Below are positions 52,646 through 61,548 of a stretch of 64,000 bases of DNA, piece by piece; within the stretch, counting starts at the first letter, position 1; the number at the start of each line of letters is the position of its first letter. The DNA comes from Acidimicrobiaceae bacterium. GTDB lineage: Bacteria; Actinomycetota; Acidimicrobiia; Acidimicrobiales; Ilumatobacteraceae. A program made the position numbers and the translations under genes. The notes beneath the pieces were generated by a model. It was not told the DNA's origin. It searched no databases and was given only the letters and a program-made list of their open reading frames with translations. Where the stretch lies: positions 62,001-126,000 of the forward strand of contig JADKGZ010000001.1 of assembly GCA_016722025.1 (NCBI GenBank), given 5' to 3'.

Positions 52646-54352
52646 ATGTCACCGCAACCGATCACACCCACACCGATGCCGTTCCACAAGTACGAACGAA
52701 TCGTGCCCGTCGTGCTCCACGACCGCACCTGGCCCAACAAGGTGCACGAGGCCGCACCGCTGTGGTGCAGCGTCGACCTGCGCGACGGCAACCAGGCCCT
52801 CATCGACCCGATGGACCCGCAGCGCAAGCGGCGCATGTTCGACACGCTGGTGAAGATGGGCTTCAAGGAGATCGAGGTCGGCTTCCCCAGCGCCAGCCAG
52901 CCCGACTTCGACTTCGTGCGCCAGCTGATCGACGACGACCTGATCCCCGACGACGTCACCATCCAGGTGCTCACCCAGTGCCGTCAAGAGCTCATCGAGC
53001 GCACCTACGAGGCGATCGCCGGCGCCCGCCAGGCCATCGTCCACTTCTACAACTCCACCAACCCGCTGCAGCGCGAGGTGGTGTTCGGGCTGGACAAGGC
53101 CGGCATCACCGACATCGCGGTCAACGGCGCCAAGCTGTGCCGCAAGCTGGAGGAGACCATCCCCGAGACGTTCGTGCGCTACGAGTACTCGCCGGAGAGC
53201 TTCACGCTCACCGAGCCCGAGTATGCGGTGGAGGTGTGCCACGCGGTGATGGATGTCATCGAACCCACGCCCGAGCGGCCGCTCATCCTCAACCTGCCGG
53301 CCACCGTCGAGTGCTACACGCCCAACGTGTACGCCGACGTGATCGAGTGGTTCGGCCGCCACATCCGCAGTCGCTCCAGCGTGGTCATCAGCCTGCACCC
53401 GCACAACGACCGCGGCACCGCCACGGCTGCTGCCGAGATGGCGATGCTGGCCGGCGCCGATCGCGTGGAGGGCACGCTGTTCGGCAACGGCGAGCGCACG
53501 GGCAACGTCGACGTGGTCAACCTGGCCATCAACCTGATGGTCAACGGCGTCGACCCGCAACTCGACATCAGCGACATCGACGCGCTGCGGCGAGTGGCCG
53601 AGTACTGCAACCGGCTGCCCGTGGGCCCTCGCCACCCGTGGGTCGGCGACCTGGTGTACACGGCGTTCAGCGGCAGCCACCAAGACGCGATCAAGAAGGG
53701 CTTCGATGCCCTCGACGCCAAGGCGGCCGCCAACGGCGGGGAGTACCCGGTCTGGGGCGTGCCCTACCTGCCGCTCGACCCCAAGGATCTCGGCCGCACC
53801 TACGAAGCCGTCATCCGCGTCAACAGCCAGAGCGGCAAGGGTGGCGTGGCCTACGTGATGAAGGCCGAGCACGGCTTCGACCTGCCACGTCGCCTGCAGA
53901 TCGAGTTCTCCAAGACCATCCAGCACATCACCGAGGACACCGGCACCGAGATCAGCCCCGTCATCATGTGGGACGCCTTTCAAGCCTCGTACCTGCCCAC
54001 CGAGCCGCGGATGCGGCTCAACAGCCACGAGATGCGCAGTGACAGTGCCACGGGTACCACCACCATCACCGCCCAGCTCGTCATCGACGACACACCCGTC
54101 ACGGTGTCGGGAGAAGGCAACGGGCCCATCGACGCCTTCGTGCGTGCGCTGCGCAACGGTGTGGGCGCGACGCTCGACGTCGTCGACTACGCCGAGCATG
54201 CGTTGGGTCAAGGCAGCGAAGCCAGGGCCGTCGCGTACATCGAGACGAAGAACGGCGATGGCCGTGTGCTCTGGGGAGTCGGCACCGACCCCAGCACCAT
54301 CACCGCCGCCTTGCGCGCCGTGCTGCAGGCACACGAGCGACACCAGGCCTGA
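52646..54352 (+). CDS. leuA: 2-isopropylmalate synthase
   Basis: First committed step of leucine synthesis, acetyl-CoA plus 2-oxoisovalerate. At 568 residues it is the actinobacterial type 2 LeuA. The barrel begins with WCSVDLRDGNQALIDPMD near residue 40; metal His residues are in SLHPHNDRGTATAAAEMAML near 250; and TLFGNGERTGNVDVVNLA follows. The C-terminal regulatory domain has VSGEGNGPIDAFVRALRNG near 490. The ATG at 52646 has AAGGAA upstream. A leucine leader peptide and terminator precede it, so attenuation is likely in addition to feedback inhibition. Confidence 0.97.
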   Translation: MSPQPITPTPMPFHKYERIVPVVLHDRTWPNKVHEAAPLWCSVDLRDGNQALIDPMDPQRKRRMFDTLVKMGFKEIEVGFPSASQPDFDFVRQLIDDDLIPDDVTIQVLTQCRQELIERTYEAIAGARQAIVHFYNSTNPLQREVVFGLDKAGITDIAVNGAKLCRKLEETIPETFVRYEYSPESFTLTEPEYAVEVCHAVMDVIEPTPERPLILNLPATVECYTPNVYADVIEWFGRHIRSRSSVVISLHPHNDRGTATAAAEMAMLAGADRVEGTLFGNGERTGNVDVVNLAINLMVNGVDPQLDISDIDALRRVAEYCNRLPVGPRHPWVGDLVYTAFSGSHQDAIKKGFDALDAKAAANGGEYPVWGVPYLPLDPKDLGRTYEAVIRVNSQSGKGGVAYVMKAEHGFDLPRRLQIEFSKTIQHITEDTGTEISPVIMWDAFQASYLPTEPRMRLNSHEMRSDSATGTTTITAQLVIDDTPVTVSGEGNGPIDAFVRALRNGVGATLDVVDYAEHALGQGSEARAVAYIETKNGDGRVLWGVGTDPSTITAALRAVLQAHERHQA

Positions 54353-54387
54353 CGGCCGCCACGACACGACCGGACTACGCTGCGAGC

Positions 54388-54750
54388 ATGGCCCACGCTC
54401 GCCGCTACCGATGGCTGGTCATCGCGCTCGTGCTGCTCGCCGGCGCGGCCGCACTGCGCAAGCGACGCGCCGGGCAGGCGGCGGTCGCGGTACCGGCCGC
54501 TTCGTGGCCACCGCTGGTCGACACGGCTGCTCAGCCCACGCCTGCCGCTGTGCCCGAGCAGCAGGCGGCGGCCCGCTGGGTGCAGCCGGTCGACGGGGCG
54601 TGCCCCGAGGGCTACCCGGTGAAGGCCAACGACAACTCCGGCATCTACCACCTTCCCGGCGGACGTTTCTACGCTCGCACCGTGCCCGAGCGGTGCTACG
54701 CCGCTGCGGCCGACGCCGAAGCCGACGGCTACCGTCGGGCAAAGGCCTAG
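54388..54750 (+). CDS. Small membrane-anchored protein with sunset-type C-terminal domain
   Basis: A 120-residue protein. An N-terminal membrane segment (LVIALVLLAGAAALRK, about residues 10-25) is followed by a Pro/Ala-rich linker. The C-terminal 45 residues (GYPVKANDNSGIYHLPGGRF, then YARTVPERCYAAAADAEADG) match a short module common at the ends of actinobacterial proteins, sometimes called the sunset domain. Its role is unknown. The ATG at 54388 is just downstream of leuA. Confidence 0.75.
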   Translation: MAHARRYRWLVIALVLLAGAAALRKRRAGQAAVAVPAASWPPLVDTAAQPTPAAVPEQQAAARWVQPVDGACPEGYPVKANDNSGIYHLPGGRFYARTVPERCYAAAADAEADGYRRAKA

Positions 54751-54793
54751 ACATCACGCAACGCCCATCAGGGCCAGCACAAGGAGCACCGCC

Positions 54794-54985
54794 ATGAAAG
54801 TGACCGTCGACTACGACATGTGTGCCAGCACCGGTGCGTGCATGCAGTTGTGCCCGGAAGTGTTCGAAGTGCGCAAGGACGGATACCTGTACGTGCTGCA
54901 AGACGAGCCGCCGGCCGAACTGGCCGACAAGGTGCGCATGGCCGCCGACATGTGCCCGACGGCAGCCATCTCCGTCACCGACTGA
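54794..54985 (+). CDS. Ferredoxin, small 3Fe-4S/4Fe-4S type
   Basis: A 63-residue ferredoxin of the kind that serves cytochrome P450s and other oxygenases. The first cluster ligands are in MCASTGACMQLCPEVF (Cys 9, 15 and 19) and the last in MCPTAAI near residue 54. The third Cys (before PEVF) is often Ala in strict 3Fe-4S members, so a 4Fe-4S cluster is possible. The ATG at 54794 follows AAGGAGC. No P450 gene is in the window. Confidence 0.92.
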   Translation: MKVTVDYDMCASTGACMQLCPEVFEVRKDGYLYVLQDEPPAELADKVRMAADMCPTAAISVTD

Positions 54986-55157
54986 TCGCCGGCGGCGCCG
55001 CTCTCGGCGAAGCTCAGCCCACCTGGCCGCGGTTGTTCGAGCCTGCGCGTGTTCACGAAACCGTCACTTGAGCTGGGGGTGCCGCGTGCCGATGAAGCGA
55101 CAGTTTGCAGATGCCGACCGCCGAGCGCGCCACGCAACAAGTCGAGAGGGGTGCCAC

Positions 55158-55814
55158 ATGGAGCAACGAACTGCACTGGCTCTTGGGATGAGCACCGCCG
55201 TCAGTCTCGCGGTGGGCACGCTGGCCTTCGCGTCACTGGGTGGAGTCGACCTCTTCGGCTTCGGCGGCGCGACCAATCACGCGCCACCGGTGATCGTGAC
55301 CATGGAACCGACTCCCGACGAATCCTTGGTTGCTGTCGACGCGTCCACCACCACGCTCCCCGGCACGGTTGCACCACCAGAGACGACCATTGCGGGCCGA
55401 GGCGGCGTCGGGACACCAGCACCCACCGGTGCCGGCCCCGGATCGCAGACGTCGCCCTCGGCCACCACCGGAGCCGCCGCCGTGCCCCCTGCCGCGGCAT
55501 CGGGTGCCGTTGCGCCGGCCACCACCACCCCGGCAGCGACTGCCCCCGGCACCACCGCCACTCCGTCGGCCACCCCGGTGCCGGGCACGGCGGCGCCCGC
55601 CACCACCGCAGCGCCCGCCACCACCGCAGCGCCGGCGACCACGACACCGCGCACCACCGTCGCACCGACCACCACCGCCGCGCCGGGCACCACCCTGCCT
55701 GCCAACGCGAAGATCCCGTCCGACTGGCCGGCCGGCAAACCGATCCCGCCGATTCCTGCTGGCTGCAAGGAGCCACAGTTGGAGGACAACGGCGTCTGGA
55801 ACTGCCAGCACTGA
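55158..55814 (+). CDS. Secreted or membrane-anchored Thr/Ala/Pro-rich protein
   Basis: A 218-residue protein with an N-terminal hydrophobic segment (about residues 8-35) that may be a signal peptide or anchor. Residues 55-185 are a low-complexity Thr/Ala/Pro linker with repeated APATTA units. The C-terminal 30 residues (SDWPAGKPIPPIPAGCKEPQ, then LEDNGVWNCQH) hold two Cys residues that could form a disulfide. Function unknown. The ATG at 55158 follows GAGAGGGGTGCC, a good ribosome binding site. Confidence 0.8.
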   Translation: MEQRTALALGMSTAVSLAVGTLAFASLGGVDLFGFGGATNHAPPVIVTMEPTPDESLVAVDASTTTLPGTVAPPETTIAGRGGVGTPAPTGAGPGSQTSPSATTGAAAVPPAAASGAVAPATTTPAATAPGTTATPSATPVPGTAAPATTAAPATTAAPATTTPRTTVAPTTTAAPGTTLPANAKIPSDWPAGKPIPPIPAGCKEPQLEDNGVWNCQH

Positions 55815-55877
55815 TCGGCGCGCGGCACTGACTGCGGGGCCGAGTCGTCGGGTTCGACTCCGCTAGATTCGCAAGCG

Positions 55878-56687
55878 ATGGCCTTCCACGAGCACCTTCG
55901 GCGAGCGTGGGCCTCGTCGCACTCGATGCTCTGCGTGGGCCTCGACCCCGATCCGGCTCGCTTTCCGGCGGCGGTCGGCAGCTCGGTGTTCGACTTCTGC
56001 ATGGCCATCGTCGACGCCACGGCCGACGTGGTGTGTGCGTTCAAGCCGCAGATCGCGTACTTCGCAGCCACCGGCGCCGAGCGCGATCTGGAACGAATCT
56101 GCGCAGCCATCCGCGACCGCTACCCGAGCGTGCTGCTGGTGCTCGATGCCAAGCGTGGCGACATCGGCAGCACCGCCGAGCAGTACGCCCGCGAGGCGTT
56201 CGACCGGTATCGCGCACACGCCGTGACGGTGAACCCGTACCTGGGCACCGACTCGGTCGAGCCGTTCCTGCGCCACCCCGGCGGCGGGGTTTTCGTGCTC
56301 TGCCGCACCAGCAACCCGGGCAGCGGCGACTTCCAGAGCCTGATGGTCGACGGCGAGCCGTTGTACGCGCATGTCGCCCGCCGAGTGGCTCACGAGTGGA
56401 ACGAGATCGGCGATTGCGGCCTGGTGGTGGGTGCCACCTACCCGGCCGAGCTCGCGGCCGTGCGGGCCATCGTCGGTGATCTGCCGCTGCTGGTGCCCGG
56501 CGTGGGCGCACAGGGCGGTGACGTGAGCGCCACCGTCGGGGCCGGCCGCGATGCGCAGGGCTTCGGCATGGTGATCAACTCGTCGCGAGCAGTGCTGTAC
56601 GCGTCGAGCGGCGACGACTTCGCAGAGGCCGCTCGCGAAGTGGCGATCGCCACACGCGACGAGATCCGCACTCACGCTCCTCGGTAA
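55878..56687 (+). CDS. pyrF: Orotidine 5'-phosphate decarboxylase, type 2
   Basis: Converts orotidine monophosphate to UMP, the last step of de novo pyrimidine synthesis. The 269 residues fit the longer subfamily 2 enzymes of actinobacteria. The catalytic LDAKRGDIGSTAEQYA lies near residue 94, the N-terminal LCVGLDPDPARFP near residue 18, and the phosphate-binding LLVPGVGAQGGD near 208 with INSSRAVLY near 233. The neighbouring genes are not pyrimidine genes. ATG at 55878. Confidence 0.96.
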   Translation: MAFHEHLRRAWASSHSMLCVGLDPDPARFPAAVGSSVFDFCMAIVDATADVVCAFKPQIAYFAATGAERDLERICAAIRDRYPSVLLVLDAKRGDIGSTAEQYAREAFDRYRAHAVTVNPYLGTDSVEPFLRHPGGGVFVLCRTSNPGSGDFQSLMVDGEPLYAHVARRVAHEWNEIGDCGLVVGATYPAELAAVRAIVGDLPLLVPGVGAQGGDVSATVGAGRDAQGFGMVINSSRAVLYASSGDDFAEAAREVAIATRDEIRTHAPR

Positions 56688-56695
56688 GAGCGTTT

Positions 56696-56752
56696 GCGTC
56701 AAGAACTCACACTCACAGCCCTGGTAGCGGCCCGACGGACTTCACGTAAAAC
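56696..56752 (+). repeat. Dispersed intergenic element, copy C (57 bp)
   Basis: Third copy of the element at 13343 and 46549. It reads GCGTCAAG...ACTCACAGCC...CCCGAC...TTCACGTAAAAC and fills most of the gap between the convergent pyrF and serA genes. Confidence 0.65.
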
Positions 56753-56770
56753 CCGGTGGGCGGGGCGGGG

Positions 56771-58330
56771 TCAGCCGGCGAGGGGGGTGACGCTGATGAT
56801 GCCGGGGGCGGTGCGCAGCCGGGCGATCACGTCGGCAGGCACCTCCATGGTGGGTGCGATGAGCATCACGGCGGTGCCCGGCGTGGCGGCACGACCCACA
56901 TCCATGTCGGCGATGTTGACACCCGCGTCGCCCAACAGCGTGCCGACCGTGCCGATGACACCCGGTCGATCGTCGTTCTTGACGACGAGCATGTGGTCCG
57001 CTGGTGGCACGTCGAAGTGGTGGTCGTCGATCATCACGATGCGCTGCTCGCTGCGCCGGCCGACGAGCGTGCCCGACAGGCTGTGCCCGGCGCCGCGGAG
57101 TGTGACCAGGTTGACGAAGTCGGCCGAGGTGGCGCAGTTGGTCTCGCGCAGCTCGACGCCCTTCTCCTTGGCCAACTGCGGCGCATTGACGTAGGTGACC
57201 TGTTCGTCGGTGATGGTGCCGAAGAAGCCCTTCATCGCCGCCAGGCTGATGATGCGGGTGTCGTAACCGGCGATGTCGCCTTCGGTGCACACCTCCAGCG
57301 AGTCGGGCAATGCGCCGACGAGCGACGCGAACAGCCGGCCCAAGCCCTCCGCCAGCGGAAGGAACGGACGCAGCGTCTCGTTGGCCTCGGCGGCGTCGAC
57401 GTTGACGGCGAACGGCACGAAGTCGCCGGCCAGCGCCAGCTGCACCATGTCGGCGATGGTGTCGCCGGCCTTGTCCTGCGCCTCGCGGGTGCTGGCACCC
57501 AGGTGCGGTGTGACCACGATGGACGGCTGCTCGAAGAGCGGCGAGACGGTGGTGGGCTCGGTGACGAACACGTCGATGGCCGCACCGGCGATGATGCCGT
57601 CGCGCACGCAGTCGGCGAGCGCCTGCTCGTCGACGATGCCACCGCGCGCCACGTTGATGAGCCGCAGCGACGGCTTGGCCTTCAGCAGCAGGTCGCGGTT
57701 GATGAGACCGGTGGTCTCCTTGGTCTTGGGCAGGTGGATGGTGAGGAAGTCGGCCTCGGCCACCGCCTGATCGAGGGACACCAGCTCGGCGCCCATCTGG
57801 CGGGCACGCTCGGCGGATACGAACGGGTCGTACGCCACCAGGCGCATGCCGAACGCCTTTGCGCGATCGGCGACCAGCTTGCCGATGCGACCGAGGCCGA
57901 CGACGGCGAGCGTCTTGTCGGCGAGCTCGACGCCCTCCCAGCGAGTGCGCTCCCAGCGACCGGCGATGAGCGCGGCATGAGCCTGCGGCACGTTGCGCGC
58001 CTGCGCCAGCAGCAACGCCATCGTGTGCTCGGCCGCGGAGATGATGTTGCTCTGCGGCGCATTGACCACCATCACCCCGCGGCGTGTGGCCTCGGGAACG
58101 TCGACGTTGTCGAGGCCGATGCCCGCGCGGCCGACCACCAGCAGTTCGCTGCCGGCCTCGAGCACTTCGGCGGTGACCTGCGTGGCGCTGCGAATGATGA
58201 GGGCCTGCGCGCCTCGCACGGCGGTGAGCAACTGGGAGAGGTCGAGCTGAACGACCACTTCGTGGCCGGCCGCACGGAGCCGATCAAGGCCACCTTCGGC
58301 GATCTCTTCCGTGACGAGGATGCGTGCCAT
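56771..58330 (-). CDS. serA: D-3-phosphoglycerate dehydrogenase
   Basis: First step of serine synthesis. At 519 residues it is the long form with an extra substrate-binding domain and a C-terminal ACT domain. The NAD site is VVGLGRIGKLVADRAKAFGM near residue 145; the catalytic Arg, Glu and His lie in NVARGGIVDEQAL near 230, and SIVVTPHLGASTREAQ near 277. The intervening domain spans about 310-450, and the ACT domain begins VVKNDDRPGVIGTVG near 450. The ATG at 58330 fits the conserved N-terminus MARILVTEEIAEGG; an upstream ATG at 58360 is less likely. Serine feedback is expected from the family. Confidence 0.96.
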   Translation of the reverse strand: MARILVTEEIAEGGLDRLRAAGHEVVVQLDLSQLLTAVRGAQALIIRSATQVTAEVLEAGSELLVVGRAGIGLDNVDVPEATRRGVMVVNAPQSNIISAAEHTMALLLAQARNVPQAHAALIAGRWERTRWEGVELADKTLAVVGLGRIGKLVADRAKAFGMRLVAYDPFVSAERARQMGAELVSLDQAVAEADFLTIHLPKTKETTGLINRDLLLKAKPSLRLINVARGGIVDEQALADCVRDGIIAGAAIDVFVTEPTTVSPLFEQPSIVVTPHLGASTREAQDKAGDTIADMVQLALAGDFVPFAVNVDAAEANETLRPFLPLAEGLGRLFASLVGALPDSLEVCTEGDIAGYDTRIISLAAMKGFFGTITDEQVTYVNAPQLAKEKGVELRETNCATSADFVNLVTLRGAGHSLSGTLVGRRSEQRIVMIDDHHFDVPPADHMLVVKNDDRPGVIGTVGTLLGDAGVNIADMDVGRAATPGTAVMLIAPTMEVPADVIARLRTAPGIISVTPLAG

Positions 58331-58442
58331 TCGTTCATCGTTACCGGGCATCCGCGGCAAAGGGAAGCGGATTGAACGTTCTGTTCACGTCGCCGGACCG
58401 GCGTCACACGTGCGGGTGCGGCACCTTCGTACACTCGCGTCG

Positions 58443-59585
58443 ATGCACTCGCAGCGCAACGAGACGGACCAGTGGTTCATCCGTCGTGGCCTCCCGCACC
58501 TCATCGAGCCCTACGGCACCGGGCCCGACGTGTGGAGCAGAGCATCCCCGGTGCTGCTGGTGGCGTACGTAGCCGGTGGCCTGCACGGGCTCGATCTGGC
58601 CGACTGGTCGCTCGCCCGCAACCTTGGCGCAGCTGCCGTGGTCGTCGCGCTGCTGTTCGCCACCTGGATGCTCACCAACCGGCTGCGGCATCGACCGCCA
58701 CTGTCACGGCCCCGCGATCTGGGGCCGCCCGAGCTCGCCGCGTTCCTGATCGGCCCGGCGCTGCCGGCGCTGGTGTTCGAGCAATGGGGCGACGCGTTGC
58801 AGGCCGTCATCGAAGGCGCATCGGTCCTGGTCGTCATCTACGTCGCCACCAGTTACGGCGTCGTGCCACTGATGGGCTGGGCCGCATCGCAGACGTTCGC
58901 CCGGCTGGGCTCCGTGGGTCGAATGCTCACTCGGGCGTTGCCGCTGCTGTTGTTGTTCACCACCTTCCTGTTCATCAACGCCGAGGTCTGGCAGGTGGCC
59001 GGCACGCTGCAAGGCCCCGTGTACGTCGTCACGCTCGGGCTCTTCTTCGTGCTCGGCAGCGCCTTCGTGCTGTCGCGCATCCCCGCCTCGATCCGCATGG
59101 TGCACGCGTTCGACGAGTGGGAGGAGGTGGCGCGGCTGGTGCAGGGCACGCCCGCCGAAGGGCTCTCGCTGCCGACCGACGGCGACCCGCAGGAGATGGC
59201 ACTGTCGATCCGCCAGCGTGTCAACATCGGTCTGGTCAGCGTGTTCAGCCAGGCCATCCTGGTGACGTTCGTGGCCGTGGTGCTCGCGTCGTTCTTCATG
59301 CTGTTCGGGCTGCTGGCGGTGCCGGAGGCCACCACCGCCTCGTGGACCCAGTTGGCCGACGTGCACGTCTACGCCCACTGGCACGTGGGTGGGCGCGTGC
59401 TCGTGCTCACCGAGCCGTTGCTGCGAGTCGCAGGCTTCCTGGGTGCGTTCACCGGGATGTACTTCACCGTGGTGCTGGGCACCGACGCCACCTACCGCGG
59501 CGAATTCGCCGAAGACTCCGGCCCACAGATCCGCCAAGCGCTGGCAGTGCGCCTCGCCTCGCGCCACGCCGCTCAGAGCGAGTAA
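58443..59585 (+). CDS. Polytopic membrane protein of unknown function
   Basis: A 380-residue integral membrane protein with about eight hydrophobic segments (for example SPVLLVAYVAGGLHGLDL near residue 35, LPLLLLFTTFLFI near 170, VVTLGLFFVLGSAFVLS near 195, and ILVTFVAVVLASFFMLFGLL near 275). A cytoplasmic loop around residues 215-260 is acidic (FDEWEEVARLVQG). I do not recognise a family. ATG at 58443. The SCP2 gene follows after 60 bp. Confidence 0.85.
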   Translation: MHSQRNETDQWFIRRGLPHLIEPYGTGPDVWSRASPVLLVAYVAGGLHGLDLADWSLARNLGAAAVVVALLFATWMLTNRLRHRPPLSRPRDLGPPELAAFLIGPALPALVFEQWGDALQAVIEGASVLVVIYVATSYGVVPLMGWAASQTFARLGSVGRMLTRALPLLLLFTTFLFINAEVWQVAGTLQGPVYVVTLGLFFVLGSAFVLSRIPASIRMVHAFDEWEEVARLVQGTPAEGLSLPTDGDPQEMALSIRQRVNIGLVSVFSQAILVTFVAVVLASFFMLFGLLAVPEATTASWTQLADVHVYAHWHVGGRVLVLTEPLLRVAGFLGAFTGMYFTVVLGTDATYRGEFAEDSGPQIRQALAVRLASRHAAQSE

Positions 59586-59644
59586 GTTCCCGCGCGGCTC
59601 GGGTTCACCCCGGTCACCACTTCATGCAAGGAGCACACCTCGAC

Positions 59645-60052
59645 ATGTCCCACCAGTTCTTGTCCGACGATTGGATGGCCGCGGCCAAGGCCATTCGCGA
59701 GAAGTACGCCGACCAGGCAACCAAGGTCACCACCAGCATCCGCATGAACCAGGTGATCACCGACGTGCCGTTCGGTGAGGGCACCGTCAACCTGTTCATG
59801 GACACCTCCTCCGGTGATGTCGTCATGGAAGCGGGCGCGCTGGAAACGCCCGACCTGACGATGACCACCGACTGGGACACCGCTCGCAAGATCTTCGTCG
59901 AGCAGGATCAAGCTGCCGGGATGCAGGCGTTCATGGCCGGCAAGATCAAGGTGCAGGGCGACATGATGAAGATGATGGCCATGCAGACCTCGATGCCGCA
60001 GGACGACATCGCCAAGCAGATCGCCCGCGAGATCAAGGACATCACCAGCTGA
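59645..60052 (+). CDS. SCP2 sterol-binding-domain protein
   Basis: A 135-residue single SCP2-fold protein that probably binds a hydrophobic ligand such as an acyl-CoA or steroid. The family core is EGTVNLFMDTSSGDVVMEAG, DLTMTTDWDTARKIFVE and AFMAGKIKVQGDMMKMMAMQ, the hydrophobic Met-rich helix lining the ligand tunnel. The ATG at 59645 follows AAGGAGCACACC. The nearby SDR gene resembles the dehydrogenase half of peroxisomal multifunctional enzyme type 2, which carries its own SCP2 domain, so a joint lipid role is possible. Confidence 0.88.
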   Translation: MSHQFLSDDWMAAAKAIREKYADQATKVTTSIRMNQVITDVPFGEGTVNLFMDTSSGDVVMEAGALETPDLTMTTDWDTARKIFVEQDQAAGMQAFMAGKIKVQGDMMKMMAMQTSMPQDDIAKQIAREIKDITS

Positions 60053-60057
60053 CCGCG

Positions 60058-61548
60058 CTACGTGCGTGGTGTGCTGCGCACGAACGTGGCCGCCACGCAC
60101 CCGCCGGTCGCGACCACCGCACCCACGACGAACGCCAGGTGGAACGGAGCCAGGTTGGTCGGGGTCGCGGTGACGCTCACCGTGGCCAGCACTGCGCTGC
60201 CCATCACCGCCCCCAGTTGCGTCATCAGCTGCTGCATCGCGCCGGCCACACCGAGGTCGGCCTCGTCGACCGAGTTGGCCATCAGCGATGTCAGCGCCGG
60301 TGAGGCGATGCCCAACCCGATGCCCGAGCAGGCGGTGGCGAGCACGATGAACGCGTACGAGGAGTCGAGACCGACGGTGGCCCACAGCACCATCGACAGC
60401 ACCACACCCAGCGCGCCCACCACACCCGCCACTCGCTCACCCACGCGCATGGTGGCCAGCGCCGCCAGCGGCGCGATCAGCGAGAACGCAAGCGGCCGGG
60501 AGATGACCAGATAGCCCTTGGTGGCATCGCTGAGCCCCAGCCCGCGCTGGCCCAACACCTGTGGGATCAGGATGAAGCCGCCCATGTACGCGAAGTTGGT
60601 GAGCATCTGGCTCAGCATCGGAAACGCGAAGTTGCGAGTGCGGAACCAGTGCAGCATCACCAGCGGCGCCGCAGTGCGCCGCTCGATCGTGACGAACAGG
60701 CGCAGCGCTGCCACGGCGATCACGAAGCACGCCAGCGTGGGCAGCGAGCTCCAACCCCACGCTCGCCCTTGGCTGATGCCGGCCAGCAGTGACGCGGCAC
60801 CAACTCCGAGGGTGATGGAACCCGCCACGTCGAAGCGCACTCCCCGCAGCCGGTCGGTGCCGGGCAGCAACCACAGCGCCACCACGAAGCCGACGAAGCA
60901 CATCGGCGCCTGCACGGCGAAGATGGCCCGCCAGCCCACTGCCGCCACCAGCGGGCCGCCGATGACCACGCCGATCACCGGCGCTCCAGCGCTGACGAAG
61001 CTCCAGTAGCTCAACGGCTTCACCCGTTCGCCCGGCTCGAACATGCGGTTGATGTACGCCATGGCCGACGGCCCGCAGGCAGACCCGGCGGTGGCCGACA
61101 GCGTGCGGAACACGATGAGGGTGGTCGCGTTCCAGGCGAGCGCGGAGGCGACGGCGAACACCCCGGCGAAGAACAGCCCGCCGACGAAGACCCGCTTGTG
61201 ACCCCACAGGTCGCCGGCCTTGCCGAACGCCGGCCCGACCACACCGAACGCCAGCATCGGCCCGGTGATGGCCCAGGTGAGCACTGTGGTGGTGGTGTTC
61301 AACTCGCCGGCGATGCGGTCGAGCGACACCACCAGCAGGGTGATCGTGAAGCCGGTGGTGAACAACCCGCTGAGCACGACCCACAGCACGGCCCACCGGT
61401 GGTCGATGCCCACCTTGCGAGCGATGCGCCGCCGCAGGAGGATCGGCCACGGAATGATCCCCAGTTCGTCGACGCCACCGCTGTCGAACGACAGCGTGTG
61501 ATCAGCTCGTTCGCGGACGTTCTCGCGGTGCGGCGGCCGCACCTTCAC
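60058..61548 (-). CDS. MFS transporter, DHA2-like drug/lipid exporter
   Basis: A 496-residue protein with about 14 hydrophobic segments. Motif-A-like GKAGDLWGHKRVFVGGLFF is seen near residue 92, and AYINRMFEPGERVKPLSYWS near 150; SALAWNATTLIVFR and GIGLGIASPALTSLMANSVD are typical of the EmrB/QacA DHA2 family. Substrate unknown. GTG at 61548 overlaps the SDR stop (GTGA), so the two genes are coupled and the pump may handle the product of the dehydrogenase. Convergent with the SCP2 gene, 5 bp apart. Confidence 0.9.
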   Translation of the reverse strand: MKVRPPHRENVRERADHTLSFDSGGVDELGIIPWPILLRRRIARKVGIDHRWAVLWVVLSGLFTTGFTITLLVVSLDRIAGELNTTTTVLTWAITGPMLAFGVVGPAFGKAGDLWGHKRVFVGGLFFAGVFAVASALAWNATTLIVFRTLSATAGSACGPSAMAYINRMFEPGERVKPLSYWSFVSAGAPVIGVVIGGPLVAAVGWRAIFAVQAPMCFVGFVVALWLLPGTDRLRGVRFDVAGSITLGVGAASLLAGISQGRAWGWSSLPTLACFVIAVAALRLFVTIERRTAAPLVMLHWFRTRNFAFPMLSQMLTNFAYMGGFILIPQVLGQRGLGLSDATKGYLVISRPLAFSLIAPLAALATMRVGERVAGVVGALGVVLSMVLWATVGLDSSYAFIVLATACSGIGLGIASPALTSLMANSVDEADLGVAGAMQQLMTQLGAVMGSAVLATVSVTATPTNLAPFHLAFVVGAVVATGGCVAATFVRSTPRT